DNA of 64,000 bases from Streptomyces europaeiscabiei. Its GTDB lineage: Bacteria; Actinomycetota; Actinomycetes; Streptomycetales; Streptomycetaceae. Of this stretch, positions 43,997 through 52,668 are shown piece by piece. How positions within the stretch are numbered: position 1 is the first letter of the stretch; each line of letters opens with the position of its first letter. The notes under the pieces were generated by a model. The model did no database searches. It was given only the letters and a program-made list of their open reading frames with translations, and was not told the DNA's origin. The translations under genes were made by a program, and so were the position numbers. The stretch spans positions 3,972,001 to 4,036,000 of the forward strand of contig NZ_CP107841.1 in the NCBI RefSeq assembly GCF_036346855.1. The letters are read 5' to 3'.

Positions 43997-45427
43997 CTAG
44001 CTCTCCAGAATCCCCAGCTCGTTCAGCAGCCCGGCCACGATCACCGCGACCACCACGAGCGCCACGGCCACGGCGATGATCTTCAGCTGGCGCTCCGTAC
44101 CGCCGGGCCGGGGGTTCGACCGGCCCAGCGGAGGGTGCGAGGCCCCGGCCCGAGCATCGTCCTGAGGTCGTCCGGCGGCAGACATCGTCGGCGGCACCGC
44201 GAGCCCCGTCGGCGACGGAGCGAAGGCGACCGGTTCGGGGACCTGCCGCAGGCCCGACGGGGCCGCTTCGGGGACCTGCCGCAGACCCGACGGGGCCGCT
44301 TCAGGGACTCCCCGCAGACCCGATGAGGCCGCTTCAGGGACTCCCCGCAGACCCGATGAGGCCGCTTCAGGGACTCCCCGCAGACCCGATGAGGCCGCTT
44401 CGTAGGTCTCCTGCGGATCCGCCGCCCCCGGCTCGTAGGGCAGGCGCGGATCCCGTGCGGCCGGTTCCTGAGGCTGTCCGTCCTTCGCGGTCGGCCGGTA
44501 CGACGGCGGTGCGGGTGGGAGGGACGCGACCAGGTGCTGCGACATGCACTCAGCCACCGGGGACGCCACCGGAGCCGGTTGCCACCAGTCCTCGCCACGG
44601 GTCAGCGTCGTACCCTCGGCCGCGGCGATCCGGTGACACTCCTCGATGATCTCGGAGAGCGCGGCCCGGTCCGTCGGTTCCTTGGCCAGGCAGCGCGCGA
44701 TCAACGGGCGCAGTGGCTCGGGGCACTCGGCCAGATCCGGCTCCTGGGCCACGATCCGGTACAGCAGCGCGTGTCCGCCGCCCTCGCCGAACGGATGCCC
44801 GCCGGTCGACGCGAAATGCGCCAGGAGGCCGAGCGCGAAGACGTCGAGTGCCGAAGTCACGGGTTTGCCCTCGGCCTGCTCCGGAGACATGTACGCGGGC
44901 GTGCCCAGGCGCATGTCGGTGCCGGTCAGCGCCGTCGCGTCGGTGGACCGGGCGATGCCGAAGTCGATGACACGGGGACCGTCCGCGGCGAGCAGTACGT
45001 TCGTCGGCTTCAGGTCGCGGTGCACCACGTCGACCGCGTGGATGGCCTGGAGTGCCTCGGCCACGCCCGCGGTCAACAGCAGCACGGTCCGTAGGGACAG
45101 CGGCCCGTGTTCGAACACGGCGCGCGCCAGCGAGGGCCCGGGGACATATGCGCTGGCCAACCACGGTTGCGGTCCCTCGGTGCTGCTGTCGAGCACCGCC
45201 GCGGTGTACGCCCCCTGCACCCGGCGTGCCGCCTGCACCTCGCGCGCGAAGCGGCGCAGGAACTCGGGGTCCTGTGCGAACTCCTGCCGGATCACCTTCA
45301 GCGCGACGGGCTGGCCGCCTCGGCTGTGGGAGAGGTAGACACTACCCATCCCGCCCTCACCCAGCTTTCCGCGCAGCACATATCCCGATATCTCAGCCGG
45401 ATCCGCCAGCCCCAGAGGCTCGACCAT
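43997..45427 (-). CDS. Ser/Thr protein kinase with C-terminal membrane anchor
   Basis: A 476-residue protein starting at MVEPLGLADP. Residues 15-275 are a Hanks-type kinase: glycine loop GKLGEGGMGSVY, Lys44, HRDLKPTN (Asp138) and DFG (155-157). A Pro-rich linker contains five 11-residue repeats of the form EAASSGLRGVP or EAAPSGLRQVP (DNA about 44235-44400). A single membrane span near the C terminus (LKIIAVAVALVVVAVIVAGL) leaves almost no extracellular domain. Substrates unknown. Confidence 0.92.
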   Translation of the reverse strand: MVEPLGLADPAEISGYVLRGKLGEGGMGSVYLSHSRGGQPVALKVIRQEFAQDPEFLRRFAREVQAARRVQGAYTAAVLDSSTEGPQPWLASAYVPGPSLARAVFEHGPLSLRTVLLLTAGVAEALQAIHAVDVVHRDLKPTNVLLAADGPRVIDFGIARSTDATALTGTDMRLGTPAYMSPEQAEGKPVTSALDVFALGLLAHFASTGGHPFGEGGGHALLYRIVAQEPDLAECPEPLRPLIARCLAKEPTDRAALSEIIEECHRIAAAEGTTLTRGEDWWQPAPVASPVAECMSQHLVASLPPAPPSYRPTAKDGQPQEPAARDPRLPYEPGAADPQETYEAASSGLRGVPEAASSGLRGVPEAASSGLRGVPEAAPSGLRQVPEAAPSGLRQVPEPVAFAPSPTGLAVPPTMSAAGRPQDDARAGASHPPLGRSNPRPGGTERQLKIIAVAVALVVVAVIVAGLLNELGILES

Positions 45428-45578
45428 GTGAAGTTCGTGCCCGCCTTCCCGATTCCCGACCTCGATCAAGGTCGGCGGCCAGGCTATGGGAATCCGTGAT
45501 GCGCGATGGGCGGTTTCGAACAAAGGGGTTCCGGGCAGAGGTGGTTCTCAGCCGCGTCGGCCTGTGGCGGGCCAGGAG

Positions 45579-46094
45579 TCACACGCTTACCTTCGGCCGC
45601 CTCAGCAGCGCTCTGATCGGATGCCACAGCTCCGGGGTCGTCGCAGCCGGGCAAGCGGGGGACCCTCGCCATATGAGGCCGTCGGGGTGGTGCAGCACGG
45701 CCGTGATCTCGTCCGGGGTCGGGGGCGCCGCGTTGCCGCGGAGGTAGATCGCCCGCATGCCCAGGTTGCGGAGCCGGGTGAGGGCCCGGGCACGGTTCGC
45801 GGCGAGGACGAGGACGCGTACGGCCCCGTCGCCCGGCACAGCCCCGGCCGGCACGCCTGACATGGCCCCGGCCGGAACGCCGAACACCGTCCCGGACACC
45901 GCCGGAGCTGCGGACACAGCCCCGGACAGAGCCTTGCCCGCGACTACGGTCCCGGCGCCGGCCACGGCCCCGACCGCGCCTGGGGACCCGGCCACGGGCA
46001 GCACACCCCCCGCGCCCCGTGCCGGCGTTCCCGGCAGGTTGAGCGCGACGACGACATTGCCGTCCGGCAGCTTGCAGAAACCTCCTGCGGCCAT
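45579..46094 (-). CDS. Hypothetical protein with low-complexity middle
   Basis: A 171-residue protein starting at MAAGGFCKLP. Residues 25-85 are Ala/Gly/Val/Pro repeats (AGAMSGVPAGAVPG). The C-terminal half is more ordered: VRVLVLAANRARALTRLRNL, LRGNAAPPTPDEI, and H-P-D-G-L-I-W. The N-terminal KLPDGNVVVALNLPGTP is strand-like. I do not recognise the family; the expanded middle is probably recent. Confidence 0.6.
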   Translation of the reverse strand: MAAGGFCKLPDGNVVVALNLPGTPARGAGGVLPVAGSPGAVGAVAGAGTVVAGKALSGAVSAAPAVSGTVFGVPAGAMSGVPAGAVPGDGAVRVLVLAANRARALTRLRNLGMRAIYLRGNAAPPTPDEITAVLHHPDGLIWRGSPACPAATTPELWHPIRALLRRPKVSV

Positions 46095-46217
46095 GCAGGT
46101 CACACCCCCGTGAGCGTCAGTGTCAATAAGAAGACCACAGCACGCACCTAAACACGTCCGGCCGCGACCCGCCAAGGGGGTCACGGCCGAACATGCTCTG
46201 ACCTGCGGAAATACGAA

Positions 46218-48572
46218 CTACTTCACCGCGGGGCCAACCTTGACCGACATCGTGGAGCCGTCCGCGGCCTCCTTGACGATCTCGATCTTGGTGTTGGTGT
46301 CAGTGATCTTGACACCGGCGAGCGGGGTGGCCGCGTCGTAGTAGGTGTTGGTCCGGTCGTTGAACACGGACACACCCGCCGACGACGGGATCGTCGTCAG
46401 GACGTCGGCCTTGTGCAGCTTCAGACCGTCCGTGCGGTAGAGGCTGAACGGCGAGTCGTAGGACTGGATCCGGCTGCGCATCGCCGTGCCGTCGGCCCAC
46501 TTCAGGGCCGCCGGGTGGGAGTCGACCGGCAGGACCAGACCAGTGCCCGGGTGGACGCTGGTGTTGTTGTCCGCCTGCGAGGTGTCCCACTTCCAGATCA
46601 ACAGACCGTTCTGGTACGGGAAGTGCTCCACCCAGTCCGGACGCGTGGTCGAGAAGCCGAAGTTGTACGGGCCGACCTTCAGAGTCTCGTCGTACGACAC
46701 GTACTGGCGGTTCTCGGCGATGTAGTACTGCGCGTAGTCGTCCGTGATCGACGCGCCCACGCGCGAGAAGCCCTTGGCAGTCCAGGCGGCGTCCGCGCTC
46801 TCCGCGTTGTCCGAGAAGAGGACGGAACCGTCGGCGGTCACGGCGATCGAGTCGGCCGCGAAGCCCTTCGGGGCCACGCCGCCGTCCGTCGCGTAACGGA
46901 AGCGGAGGTCGAACTTCTTGCCCGCGTAGGCGTTCAGGGAGTACGACAGCTTCTTGTACGTGGCGGAGGAACCGGTCAGCGCGGGCTTGCCGCTGGCGTC
47001 GCGCGGGATCGCCGCGCCGTCCACCGTGCCGTCGATCGTGGTCCAGTTGGCGCCGCCGTCGGTCGACACCTCGGTGTAGAGGTAGTCGAACTCGGCCTCG
47101 ATGTCGTACCAGCCGTCGAGGGTGAGCGCAGCGGACGACTTGCCCGTGAGGTCCACGGAACGGGTCAGCGTGTTGGAGAGGTTGTCACCGCTGCCGCTCC
47201 ACCACTGGGTCGAGCCCTGCGCCGGCTCGACGATCTCGGTGGCGACCTTCTTCTTGGGCAGCTCGACCACGAGGGCCTGCTTGTCCTTGCTGTTGTACTC
47301 CGCGACCCCGAGCTTGTGCCGCGACTTCGTCGCCGCCTTCGCCGTGTCGTAGTCGAGCCAGCCGAGCTGCAGCTTGTCCCAGGCGGTCATGTCGCCGGGC
47401 AGGTCGCCGATGGCGTCCTTGCCGGTGCCGAGCCAGGAACCGGACGACATCAGCGTCCAGAAGCCGGTGGAGTTGTCACCGCCCGCGGTGTCGTAGTGGT
47501 CCGGCAGACCGAGGTCGTGACCGTACTCGTGGGCGTAGACACCGAGTCCGCCGTTCTCCGGCTGGACGGTGTAGTCGCCGACCCAGATGCCGGTGTCGCC
47601 GATCTTGGCGCCGCCGAGCTTGTTGTCGGCCGGGCCCGTCGCGCCCGCGTTGGTGCCGAACGCGTACCAGCGGTGGGCCCAGATGGCGTCCGTGCCCTGC
47701 GCGCCGCCGCCGGCGGACTCGTCCTCACCGGCGTGCACGACCTGGAAGTGGTCGATGTAGCCGTCGGGCTCGTTGAAGTCGCCGTCGCCGTCGAAGTCGT
47801 AGCGGTCCCACTGGTCGAACTCGGCCACGTCCGCCTTGATCTCGGCGTCGGTGCGCCCCGCTGCCTTCTGCTGGGCGACCCAGGACGTGACACCGTCGCT
47901 GACGATGTTCCACACGCTGGAGCAGTTGGTCTGACCGCAGGCGTTGTTGCCGTAGCGGGCCTCGTTGTAGGGGACCTTGACCCAGTCGGAGACCTCGCCC
48001 TCGACCGAGTAGCGGCCCGAGGACTGCTTCTCGTAGTACTTCTTGACCGACTCGTCGTTCTTGCCGGTGCCGAAGTAGAGGTCCTGGAAGTACTTCTGGT
48101 CGTAGTCCGCCTGCCAGGCCGTGGAGTTGTCCTTGGCCCGGTCCGGCTCGGCGATCTGGTTGTGCAGCGGGCCGGCGGTGCCGCCGTAGCGGCTGTCGAT
48201 CTGGTCGCCGAACTCGACGAGGATCGTGAAGATCTTGTCGGTCTTCTCGCGGCCGAGCTCGACGTACTTGCTCTTGCCCTTCTTGCTGTCCAGCTTCACG
48301 ACCTGCGAGCCGTCACGGTCCTTGACCGTGGCGTCGCCGGATATGACCTGCTGCAGGGCCTCCTCGCGCTGGGCCTCCTGAGTTTTGCTCAGGGGGCCGT
48401 CGAGGTTGTGCTCGTCGGCGTGCTCGTGGTCCGCCGGGTCGTGCCGGTCCACGGACGCCGCCGGTGTGGCGTCCGCTGCCTGCGCCACCGTGAGGGCCGA
48501 CATGGTCGCCGCCGCAGTGGCGACCGCGACACCGATGGCGGCCGCTCTGAACGTCCAGGGTCTACTGGTCAC
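46218..48572 (-). CDS. Secreted immune-inhibitor-A metalloprotease (M6)
   Basis: A 784-residue protein starting at GTG with GGGGGAGG upstream. Signal peptide about 1-35. The prodomain is acidic and His-rich (HDPADHEHADEH). The zinc motif is HEYGHDLGLPDH, and DFDGDGDFNEPDG is a calcium-binding-like loop. MAM/jelly-roll-like domains follow. Immune-inhibitor-A proteases are secreted endopeptidases; in Streptomyces they probably act in nutrition or growth on protein. Confidence 0.93.
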   Translation of the reverse strand: MTSRPWTFRAAAIGVAVATAAATMSALTVAQAADATPAASVDRHDPADHEHADEHNLDGPLSKTQEAQREEALQQVISGDATVKDRDGSQVVKLDSKKGKSKYVELGREKTDKIFTILVEFGDQIDSRYGGTAGPLHNQIAEPDRAKDNSTAWQADYDQKYFQDLYFGTGKNDESVKKYYEKQSSGRYSVEGEVSDWVKVPYNEARYGNNACGQTNCSSVWNIVSDGVTSWVAQQKAAGRTDAEIKADVAEFDQWDRYDFDGDGDFNEPDGYIDHFQVVHAGEDESAGGGAQGTDAIWAHRWYAFGTNAGATGPADNKLGGAKIGDTGIWVGDYTVQPENGGLGVYAHEYGHDLGLPDHYDTAGGDNSTGFWTLMSSGSWLGTGKDAIGDLPGDMTAWDKLQLGWLDYDTAKAATKSRHKLGVAEYNSKDKQALVVELPKKKVATEIVEPAQGSTQWWSGSGDNLSNTLTRSVDLTGKSSAALTLDGWYDIEAEFDYLYTEVSTDGGANWTTIDGTVDGAAIPRDASGKPALTGSSATYKKLSYSLNAYAGKKFDLRFRYATDGGVAPKGFAADSIAVTADGSVLFSDNAESADAAWTAKGFSRVGASITDDYAQYYIAENRQYVSYDETLKVGPYNFGFSTTRPDWVEHFPYQNGLLIWKWDTSQADNNTSVHPGTGLVLPVDSHPAALKWADGTAMRSRIQSYDSPFSLYRTDGLKLHKADVLTTIPSSAGVSVFNDRTNTYYDAATPLAGVKITDTNTKIEIVKEAADGSTMSVKVGPAVK

Positions 48573-49038
48573 TTGAGGTCCTCCCCCGCGTCCGTTCGCG
48601 CGGACGGGGATGGTCCTGTGTGGAGGAATCCGCGCGCGGTATACGCGTGTAGTCAAGTGACGTCATTCGATCGGAGTTTCGAGATAAAAGACAGATCTTG
48701 ACTTGAACAGGTCAAGTGCATTAATAGGCGTCTACAGGAAGCGCTTGTTCGTTATGCGGACGTTATGTGTATCGCTCACATGTCCCTCGAACCGGCGCGC
48801 ATGCGCGGCCCGTTGCCGAACCCCATGAATCCGTGCGCCCCCTGTGCACCCGGCACCGTGCGTCAGGTCACGCTTACCCGTCGTTCCACTCGGGCACCCT
48901 GGCGAATAGAGTCGATTGGCGGAGCGCCGGACGTCGGTGAAAGCCAGCCGACGGCACTGCTTCACCTTTGATTCGTATCCGCAACCTCCCCTTCATCGTG
49001 AGAGGCACGGGGAGACCCCACCCGAGGACACGATTGCC
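48573..49038. promoter_or_regulatory. Upstream region of the metalloprotease gene
   Basis: 466 bases without a supported gene. Close to the protease, at 48640-48730, the DNA is unusually AT-rich and has CTTGAC-8-GTCAAG (48697-48716) as an inverted repeat, plus a further GTCAAGTG at 48652 and a CACTTGA at the protease start. These could be a regulator's sites. The plus-strand promoter for the small membrane gene lies to the right. Confidence 0.45.
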
Positions 49039-49329
49039 ATGCCTCGTCCGACGACCGCACAGCTCGCCTACGGCTCCTGCACCGTGATCTTGTCCACCCT
49101 CGCCATGCTGCTGCTGTCACAGACGAGTTCCGGCGCGGGCATCGCGGTGATCGCCCTCTCCGCCCTGGCCCTGGGCCTGCTCGTCGCGCTGACCGTGCCG
49201 CTGCCCAAGCCCGCGCCCGGCGCCGCCGCGCGCCGCCCCCGCGCATCCGTCGTCGCCGCGGCCCCGGCCCCGGCGGCCGTGGAGTCCCCGATGGTCCGGG
49301 AACCGGTGCACGAGTCCACGGGCTCCTGA
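49039..49329 (+). CDS. Small two-span membrane protein
   Basis: A 96-residue protein starting at MPRPTTAQLA. Two hydrophobic segments (AYGSCTVILSTLAMLLL, and AGIAVIALSALALGLLVALTV) are followed by a Pro/Ala-rich tail. Family not recognised; function unknown. Confidence 0.65.
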   Translation: MPRPTTAQLAYGSCTVILSTLAMLLLSQTSSGAGIAVIALSALALGLLVALTVPLPKPAPGAAARRPRASVVAAAPAPAAVESPMVREPVHESTGS

Positions 49330-49390
49330 ACCGGCACTCGGTGACAGCTTGCTGAAACGCTTCGGCGGGCCCGGGGACCAAGATCCCGGA

Positions 49391-49477
49391 CCCGCCGTCG
49401 CCGTGCCGCCCGCCGTCGCCGTGTCACCGCCGTCGCCGTGTCACCGCCGTCGCCGTGCCGCCCGCCGTCGCCGTGTC
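49391..49477. repeat. Degenerate 15-18-bp GCCGTCGCCGTG repeat
   Basis: Five or more copies of CCGCCGTCGCCGTG with TCA or CCG spacers between the convergent small membrane gene and RDD gene. No coding role. Confidence 0.75.
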
Positions 49478-49503
49478 GGCGCGCGCGCTGCAGGCGCCTC
49501 CGC

Positions 49504-50196
49504 TCAACCGGTGCTGACCACCACCGTCTTCGCCGCCTTGTCGTGCAGACCCTGCTTGTAGGGCTTGTCGAAGAAGCTCCAGCCGCCGGCGATCGCCGTC
49601 CAGATACAGGCGCAGCAGAAGGCGAAGGGGATCCACAGCACGGCCGCGCGGATCAGCGCGGTCTGTGTGGAGGGCGTGGAGCCGTCGTTGAGGTTCGCCA
49701 CCCGCAGCTTGAACAGCTTCTTGCCGAGGGTCTGGCCGTTCCTGACGGTGAAGAACGTGTCGTACGCGATGTAGAGGATCGCGGCGAGCGCCTCCTGGGC
49801 CAGGGACTTGCCGAACTCGAAGTCGTCCGAGTCCACCGAGTACTGGCTGATCCTGAACGCCCACGCCAGCAACCCCACCACGATCGCCACCAGGATCATG
49901 TCGAGGATCCGGGCCAGCACCCGCTTGCCGCTGTCGGCGAGCGGCGGCATGCCCGAGAGCGGGTCGTTGGGGTACTGCCCGCCTCCGTAGGGGTCACCAC
50001 CGTAGGGCGGGGGCTGACTGCCGTACGGCGGCGGCTGGCTTCCGTAGGGCGGCTGCTGGCCGCCCCCGTACGGCGGCGGCTGCTGGGGCGGGGGGTCGTA
50101 CGGAGAGCCGCCGCCCTGGTGCGGAGGGGGCTGCTTCCTGAACTGGTCGTCGTCCGGGGACTGACCGGAGCCGAAGGGCGGCGGTTCGGTACTCAT
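49504..50196 (-). CDS. RDD-family membrane protein (1)
   Basis: A 230-residue protein. Residues 1-80 are Pro/Gly/Tyr/Gln-rich (YGSQPPPYGSQPPPYGG). The RDD domain follows with RVLARILDMILVAIVVGLL, GQTLGKKLFKLRVA and three spans, ending HDKAAKTVVVS. RDD proteins are poorly characterised; some act in ion transport. It is 93 bases downstream of a second RDD gene. Confidence 0.88.
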   Translation of the reverse strand: MSTEPPPFGSGQSPDDDQFRKQPPPHQGGGSPYDPPPQQPPPYGGGQQPPYGSQPPPYGSQPPPYGGDPYGGGQYPNDPLSGMPPLADSGKRVLARILDMILVAIVVGLLAWAFRISQYSVDSDDFEFGKSLAQEALAAILYIAYDTFFTVRNGQTLGKKLFKLRVANLNDGSTPSTQTALIRAAVLWIPFAFCCACIWTAIAGGWSFFDKPYKQGLHDKAAKTVVVSTG

Positions 50197-50289
50197 GGCC
50201 CGAGTCGACCGCGAACCCCCCGGCTCCGCATCCGGCACGGGGCCGTACGGGGTACGCGGTTCCGTACGGGCCCGTCCCGCCCGTAACCG

Positions 50290-51948
50290 CTACCTGCCCG
50301 CCACGAACGTGTGCGCCGCCTTGTCGTGCCAGCACTGGCGCCACGGCTTGTCCCACACGCACCACAGGACACCGATCACACCGATGCCGAGCAGCCCGGA
50401 GACGGTGTGGACGAGCCAGCGGCGCAGGGAACTCCCGAACGACGGGGGCTCGTGGCCCTCGATGTCCCGGACGTCGATGCCGAGCAGCCTCTTGCCGAGG
50501 GTGCGGCCCCACTTGGCGGTGGGCAGCACCTCGTAGAGGGCGCTGACGACGAACAGGACGCCGAGGACGATGCCCAGGTAGACGGAGGTCGTGCCGTCGA
50601 CCAGCCAGACGGTGACCTTCTCACCGGAGAGCTTGGCCGCGTCGATCTTCTCGTCGATGTGGTCCATCGCCTTCGTGCCGAACGGCACGGCGGCCGCGGC
50701 CGTGACGGAGCCGACGACCAGAGTGTCCACGAGCCGGGCGGCCAGCCGTCTGCCGAGGCCCGCGGGCCTGGCCTCCGACTGCCGCCGGGCGGCCGCCTGG
50801 AAGGGGTCCTCCACCACCGGCTTCCACGGCGCGACCAGCTGCTCCTCCTCGCCCCCGGCCAGCCGGTGCACCTGCTGGGCCCAGGAGGGCTGCCCACCGC
50901 CGATGCCGACGGCCATGGGAGCCTCGGCCGACTGTCGGGCGGCGGCCTGCTGGGGCAGGCCCGGTGCGGGCTGGGCGGTCTGCGGGGCGGGCACGGCCGA
51001 CTGCGACTGCGGGGCCTGCTGGGCCTGCTGGGCCTGCTGAGGGAAGGCGCCGCCGAACGGGACCTGCTGCGGCTCCGGTTGCGGCGGGCCCGGGGAGACC
51101 GGGGCGGCCGGAGCGACCGCCGCCGGAGCCGGAGCCGCCTGGGCCGTGCCGCCCGCCTGCGGACCCTGCTGCGGAGACTGCGGCCCCTGCTGGGGGCCGG
51201 ACGGTGCCGGCGGCGTCGAGGGCGTGGCGGACTGCGGGGCGAGGCCCAGTGCCTGTTGGGCGGCGACCTGGGCAGGGGTCAGGGGCGCGCCGAAAGCGGC
51301 GGGGGACGCGGGCGCGCCCCCGTCCTGCTGTCCCGCGCGCGAGGCGGACGGACCGAACGCCATGGTGCCGTCCGACTGCAGGGGGTCCACTCCCTCGGCG
51401 GACTGAGGCCGGCGGAACACCACCGTGCCCTGCGGGGCCCCTGCTTCCTCGTCGGCCGCCGGCGGGATCGTCGCCGTACCGTCCGTGCTCGCCGTGCGCC
51501 CGGGGTCGCCGCCGTCGGCGAAGCCGTCGCCCGCGTCCGCCGCGAGGGAGACCCGGGGGTCGCGCGGGTCCGCGCCGGCGGTCGAGCCCCAGGACACCCG
51601 GCGGTCCTTGTCGCCACCGAAACCGGTCTGGCGGGAGCGGTCGGCGCCCCACGCGGAGGCGGGCTCGGGGCGGATGCCGTGCAGGGCGTTGCCGGAGGCC
51701 GAGCGGGCCGCTTCGCCGTCGGGCGCCGGGTCCTCGTCGAAGAAGTGCGGGCCCGTCTCCTCCATGGCACCGGACGGGCCGGAGCCGGACGGCGGAGCGA
51801 GCGGCTCGCCGTCGGAGGGAGCCGGACGGCTCGTACCCGGAACCCAGGCCGCACCGTTCCAGTACCGGACATATCCAGGAATGGACGGGTCCGGGTAATA
51901 CCCTTCGCGGGGCCTGTCGTCGCCGGGGGCCGGGGTTGGGGCGCTCAT
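50290..51948 (-). CDS. RDD-family membrane protein (2) with long N-terminal region
   Basis: A 552-residue protein. It opens with a DUF2510-like motif (GYYPDPSIPGYVRYWNGAAW), then about 300 low-complexity Pro/Gln/Ala residues (PSGPQQGPQSPQQGPQAG). The C-terminal 150 residues are an RDD domain: RRLAARLVDTLVVGSVTAAA, KWGRTLGKRLLGIDVRD and HDKAAHTFVAG. It is the first of two tandem RDD genes; its size comes from the disordered region. Confidence 0.88.
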   Translation of the reverse strand: MSAPTPAPGDDRPREGYYPDPSIPGYVRYWNGAAWVPGTSRPAPSDGEPLAPPSGSGPSGAMEETGPHFFDEDPAPDGEAARSASGNALHGIRPEPASAWGADRSRQTGFGGDKDRRVSWGSTAGADPRDPRVSLAADAGDGFADGGDPGRTASTDGTATIPPAADEEAGAPQGTVVFRRPQSAEGVDPLQSDGTMAFGPSASRAGQQDGGAPASPAAFGAPLTPAQVAAQQALGLAPQSATPSTPPAPSGPQQGPQSPQQGPQAGGTAQAAPAPAAVAPAAPVSPGPPQPEPQQVPFGGAFPQQAQQAQQAPQSQSAVPAPQTAQPAPGLPQQAAARQSAEAPMAVGIGGGQPSWAQQVHRLAGGEEEQLVAPWKPVVEDPFQAAARRQSEARPAGLGRRLAARLVDTLVVGSVTAAAAVPFGTKAMDHIDEKIDAAKLSGEKVTVWLVDGTTSVYLGIVLGVLFVVSALYEVLPTAKWGRTLGKRLLGIDVRDIEGHEPPSFGSSLRRWLVHTVSGLLGIGVIGVLWCVWDKPWRQCWHDKAAHTFVAGR

Positions 51949-52214
51949 GTCCGTCGTCCCGTATCTGCTCGTGGGTTTGGTGGAGGGCATCCACATCTAC
52001 CAGACGCCGGCCCGTCCCATGACCGCTGCCTCCGGACCCGCCCCATTCACGCACGGATCTGCTACGGGCGAAGAGGGCCGCCGGTCACCGGGAGCCGCTC
52101 GGCGAACCCGTCGGAAAAAAGTTTCGCGAACCCGCGTAATGCTTCGGGGCCCTGGCCCCTCTCACTCGTACGGGCCCGCGCACAGGGCCCCTCTACGAGA
52201 GAGGAACGATCACC

Positions 52215-52628
52215 ATGCGGCACACCGTCGTGGAGCGCGAACTGGAGCTCGGACTCGTCCTGTCGCCCGAGCGCAGCATCCCCGTACCGGCCAAGCTCGG
52301 CTTCCGCAGCGACGACCCGTACGCCGTCCACATCACCTTCCACGTCAACTCCGACCGCCCGGTGCACTGGACGTTCGCGCGGGAACTGCTCGTGGAGGGC
52401 GTGTTCCGGCCGTGCGGGCACGGCGACGTGCGGGTGTGGCCGACGAAGGTGTCGGGCCGGAGCGCCGTACTGATGGCGCTCAGCTCGCCGGACGGGGACG
52501 CGCTGCTCGAAGCGCCGGCCGCCGCCGTGTCGGCCTGGCTGGAGCGGACCCTGCGGGTGGTGCCGCCGGGCTCGGAGTTCGACATGCTGCGCATCGACGA
52601 CGGCCTGGCCGAACTCCTCGCCCAGTGA
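52215..52628 (+). CDS. ssgG: SsgA-like sporulation protein (SALP), probably SsgG
   Basis: A 137-residue SALP: ELELGLVLSPERSIPVPAKL, DPYAVHITFHV, WTFARELLVEGVFRPCGHGD and VRVWP are family signatures. SALPs guide septation and cell-wall remodelling in sporulating hyphae. The assignment as SsgG rests on the neighbouring genes, which match the S. coelicolor ssgG locus as I remember it; SsgG is reported to affect septum-site choice. GAGAGAGG is upstream of the ATG. Confidence 0.85.
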   Translation: MRHTVVERELELGLVLSPERSIPVPAKLGFRSDDPYAVHITFHVNSDRPVHWTFARELLVEGVFRPCGHGDVRVWPTKVSGRSAVLMALSSPDGDALLEAPAAAVSAWLERTLRVVPPGSEFDMLRIDDGLAELLAQ

Positions 52629-52668
52629 GGCGCGTGCCTCGGAACCGAGGGAATCGGCACCGAGGGGG

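Noticed and set aside
43977..44003. CTAGCTC repeated at the convergent stops of pncA and the kinase
   Set aside because: Only seven bases twice; can be chance and does not fit the longer arrays reported as a pattern.
46413..48701. 762-residue open frame on the plus strand across the metalloprotease gene
   Set aside because: Antisense shadow; the minus strand encodes the intact M6 zinc motif and signal peptide.
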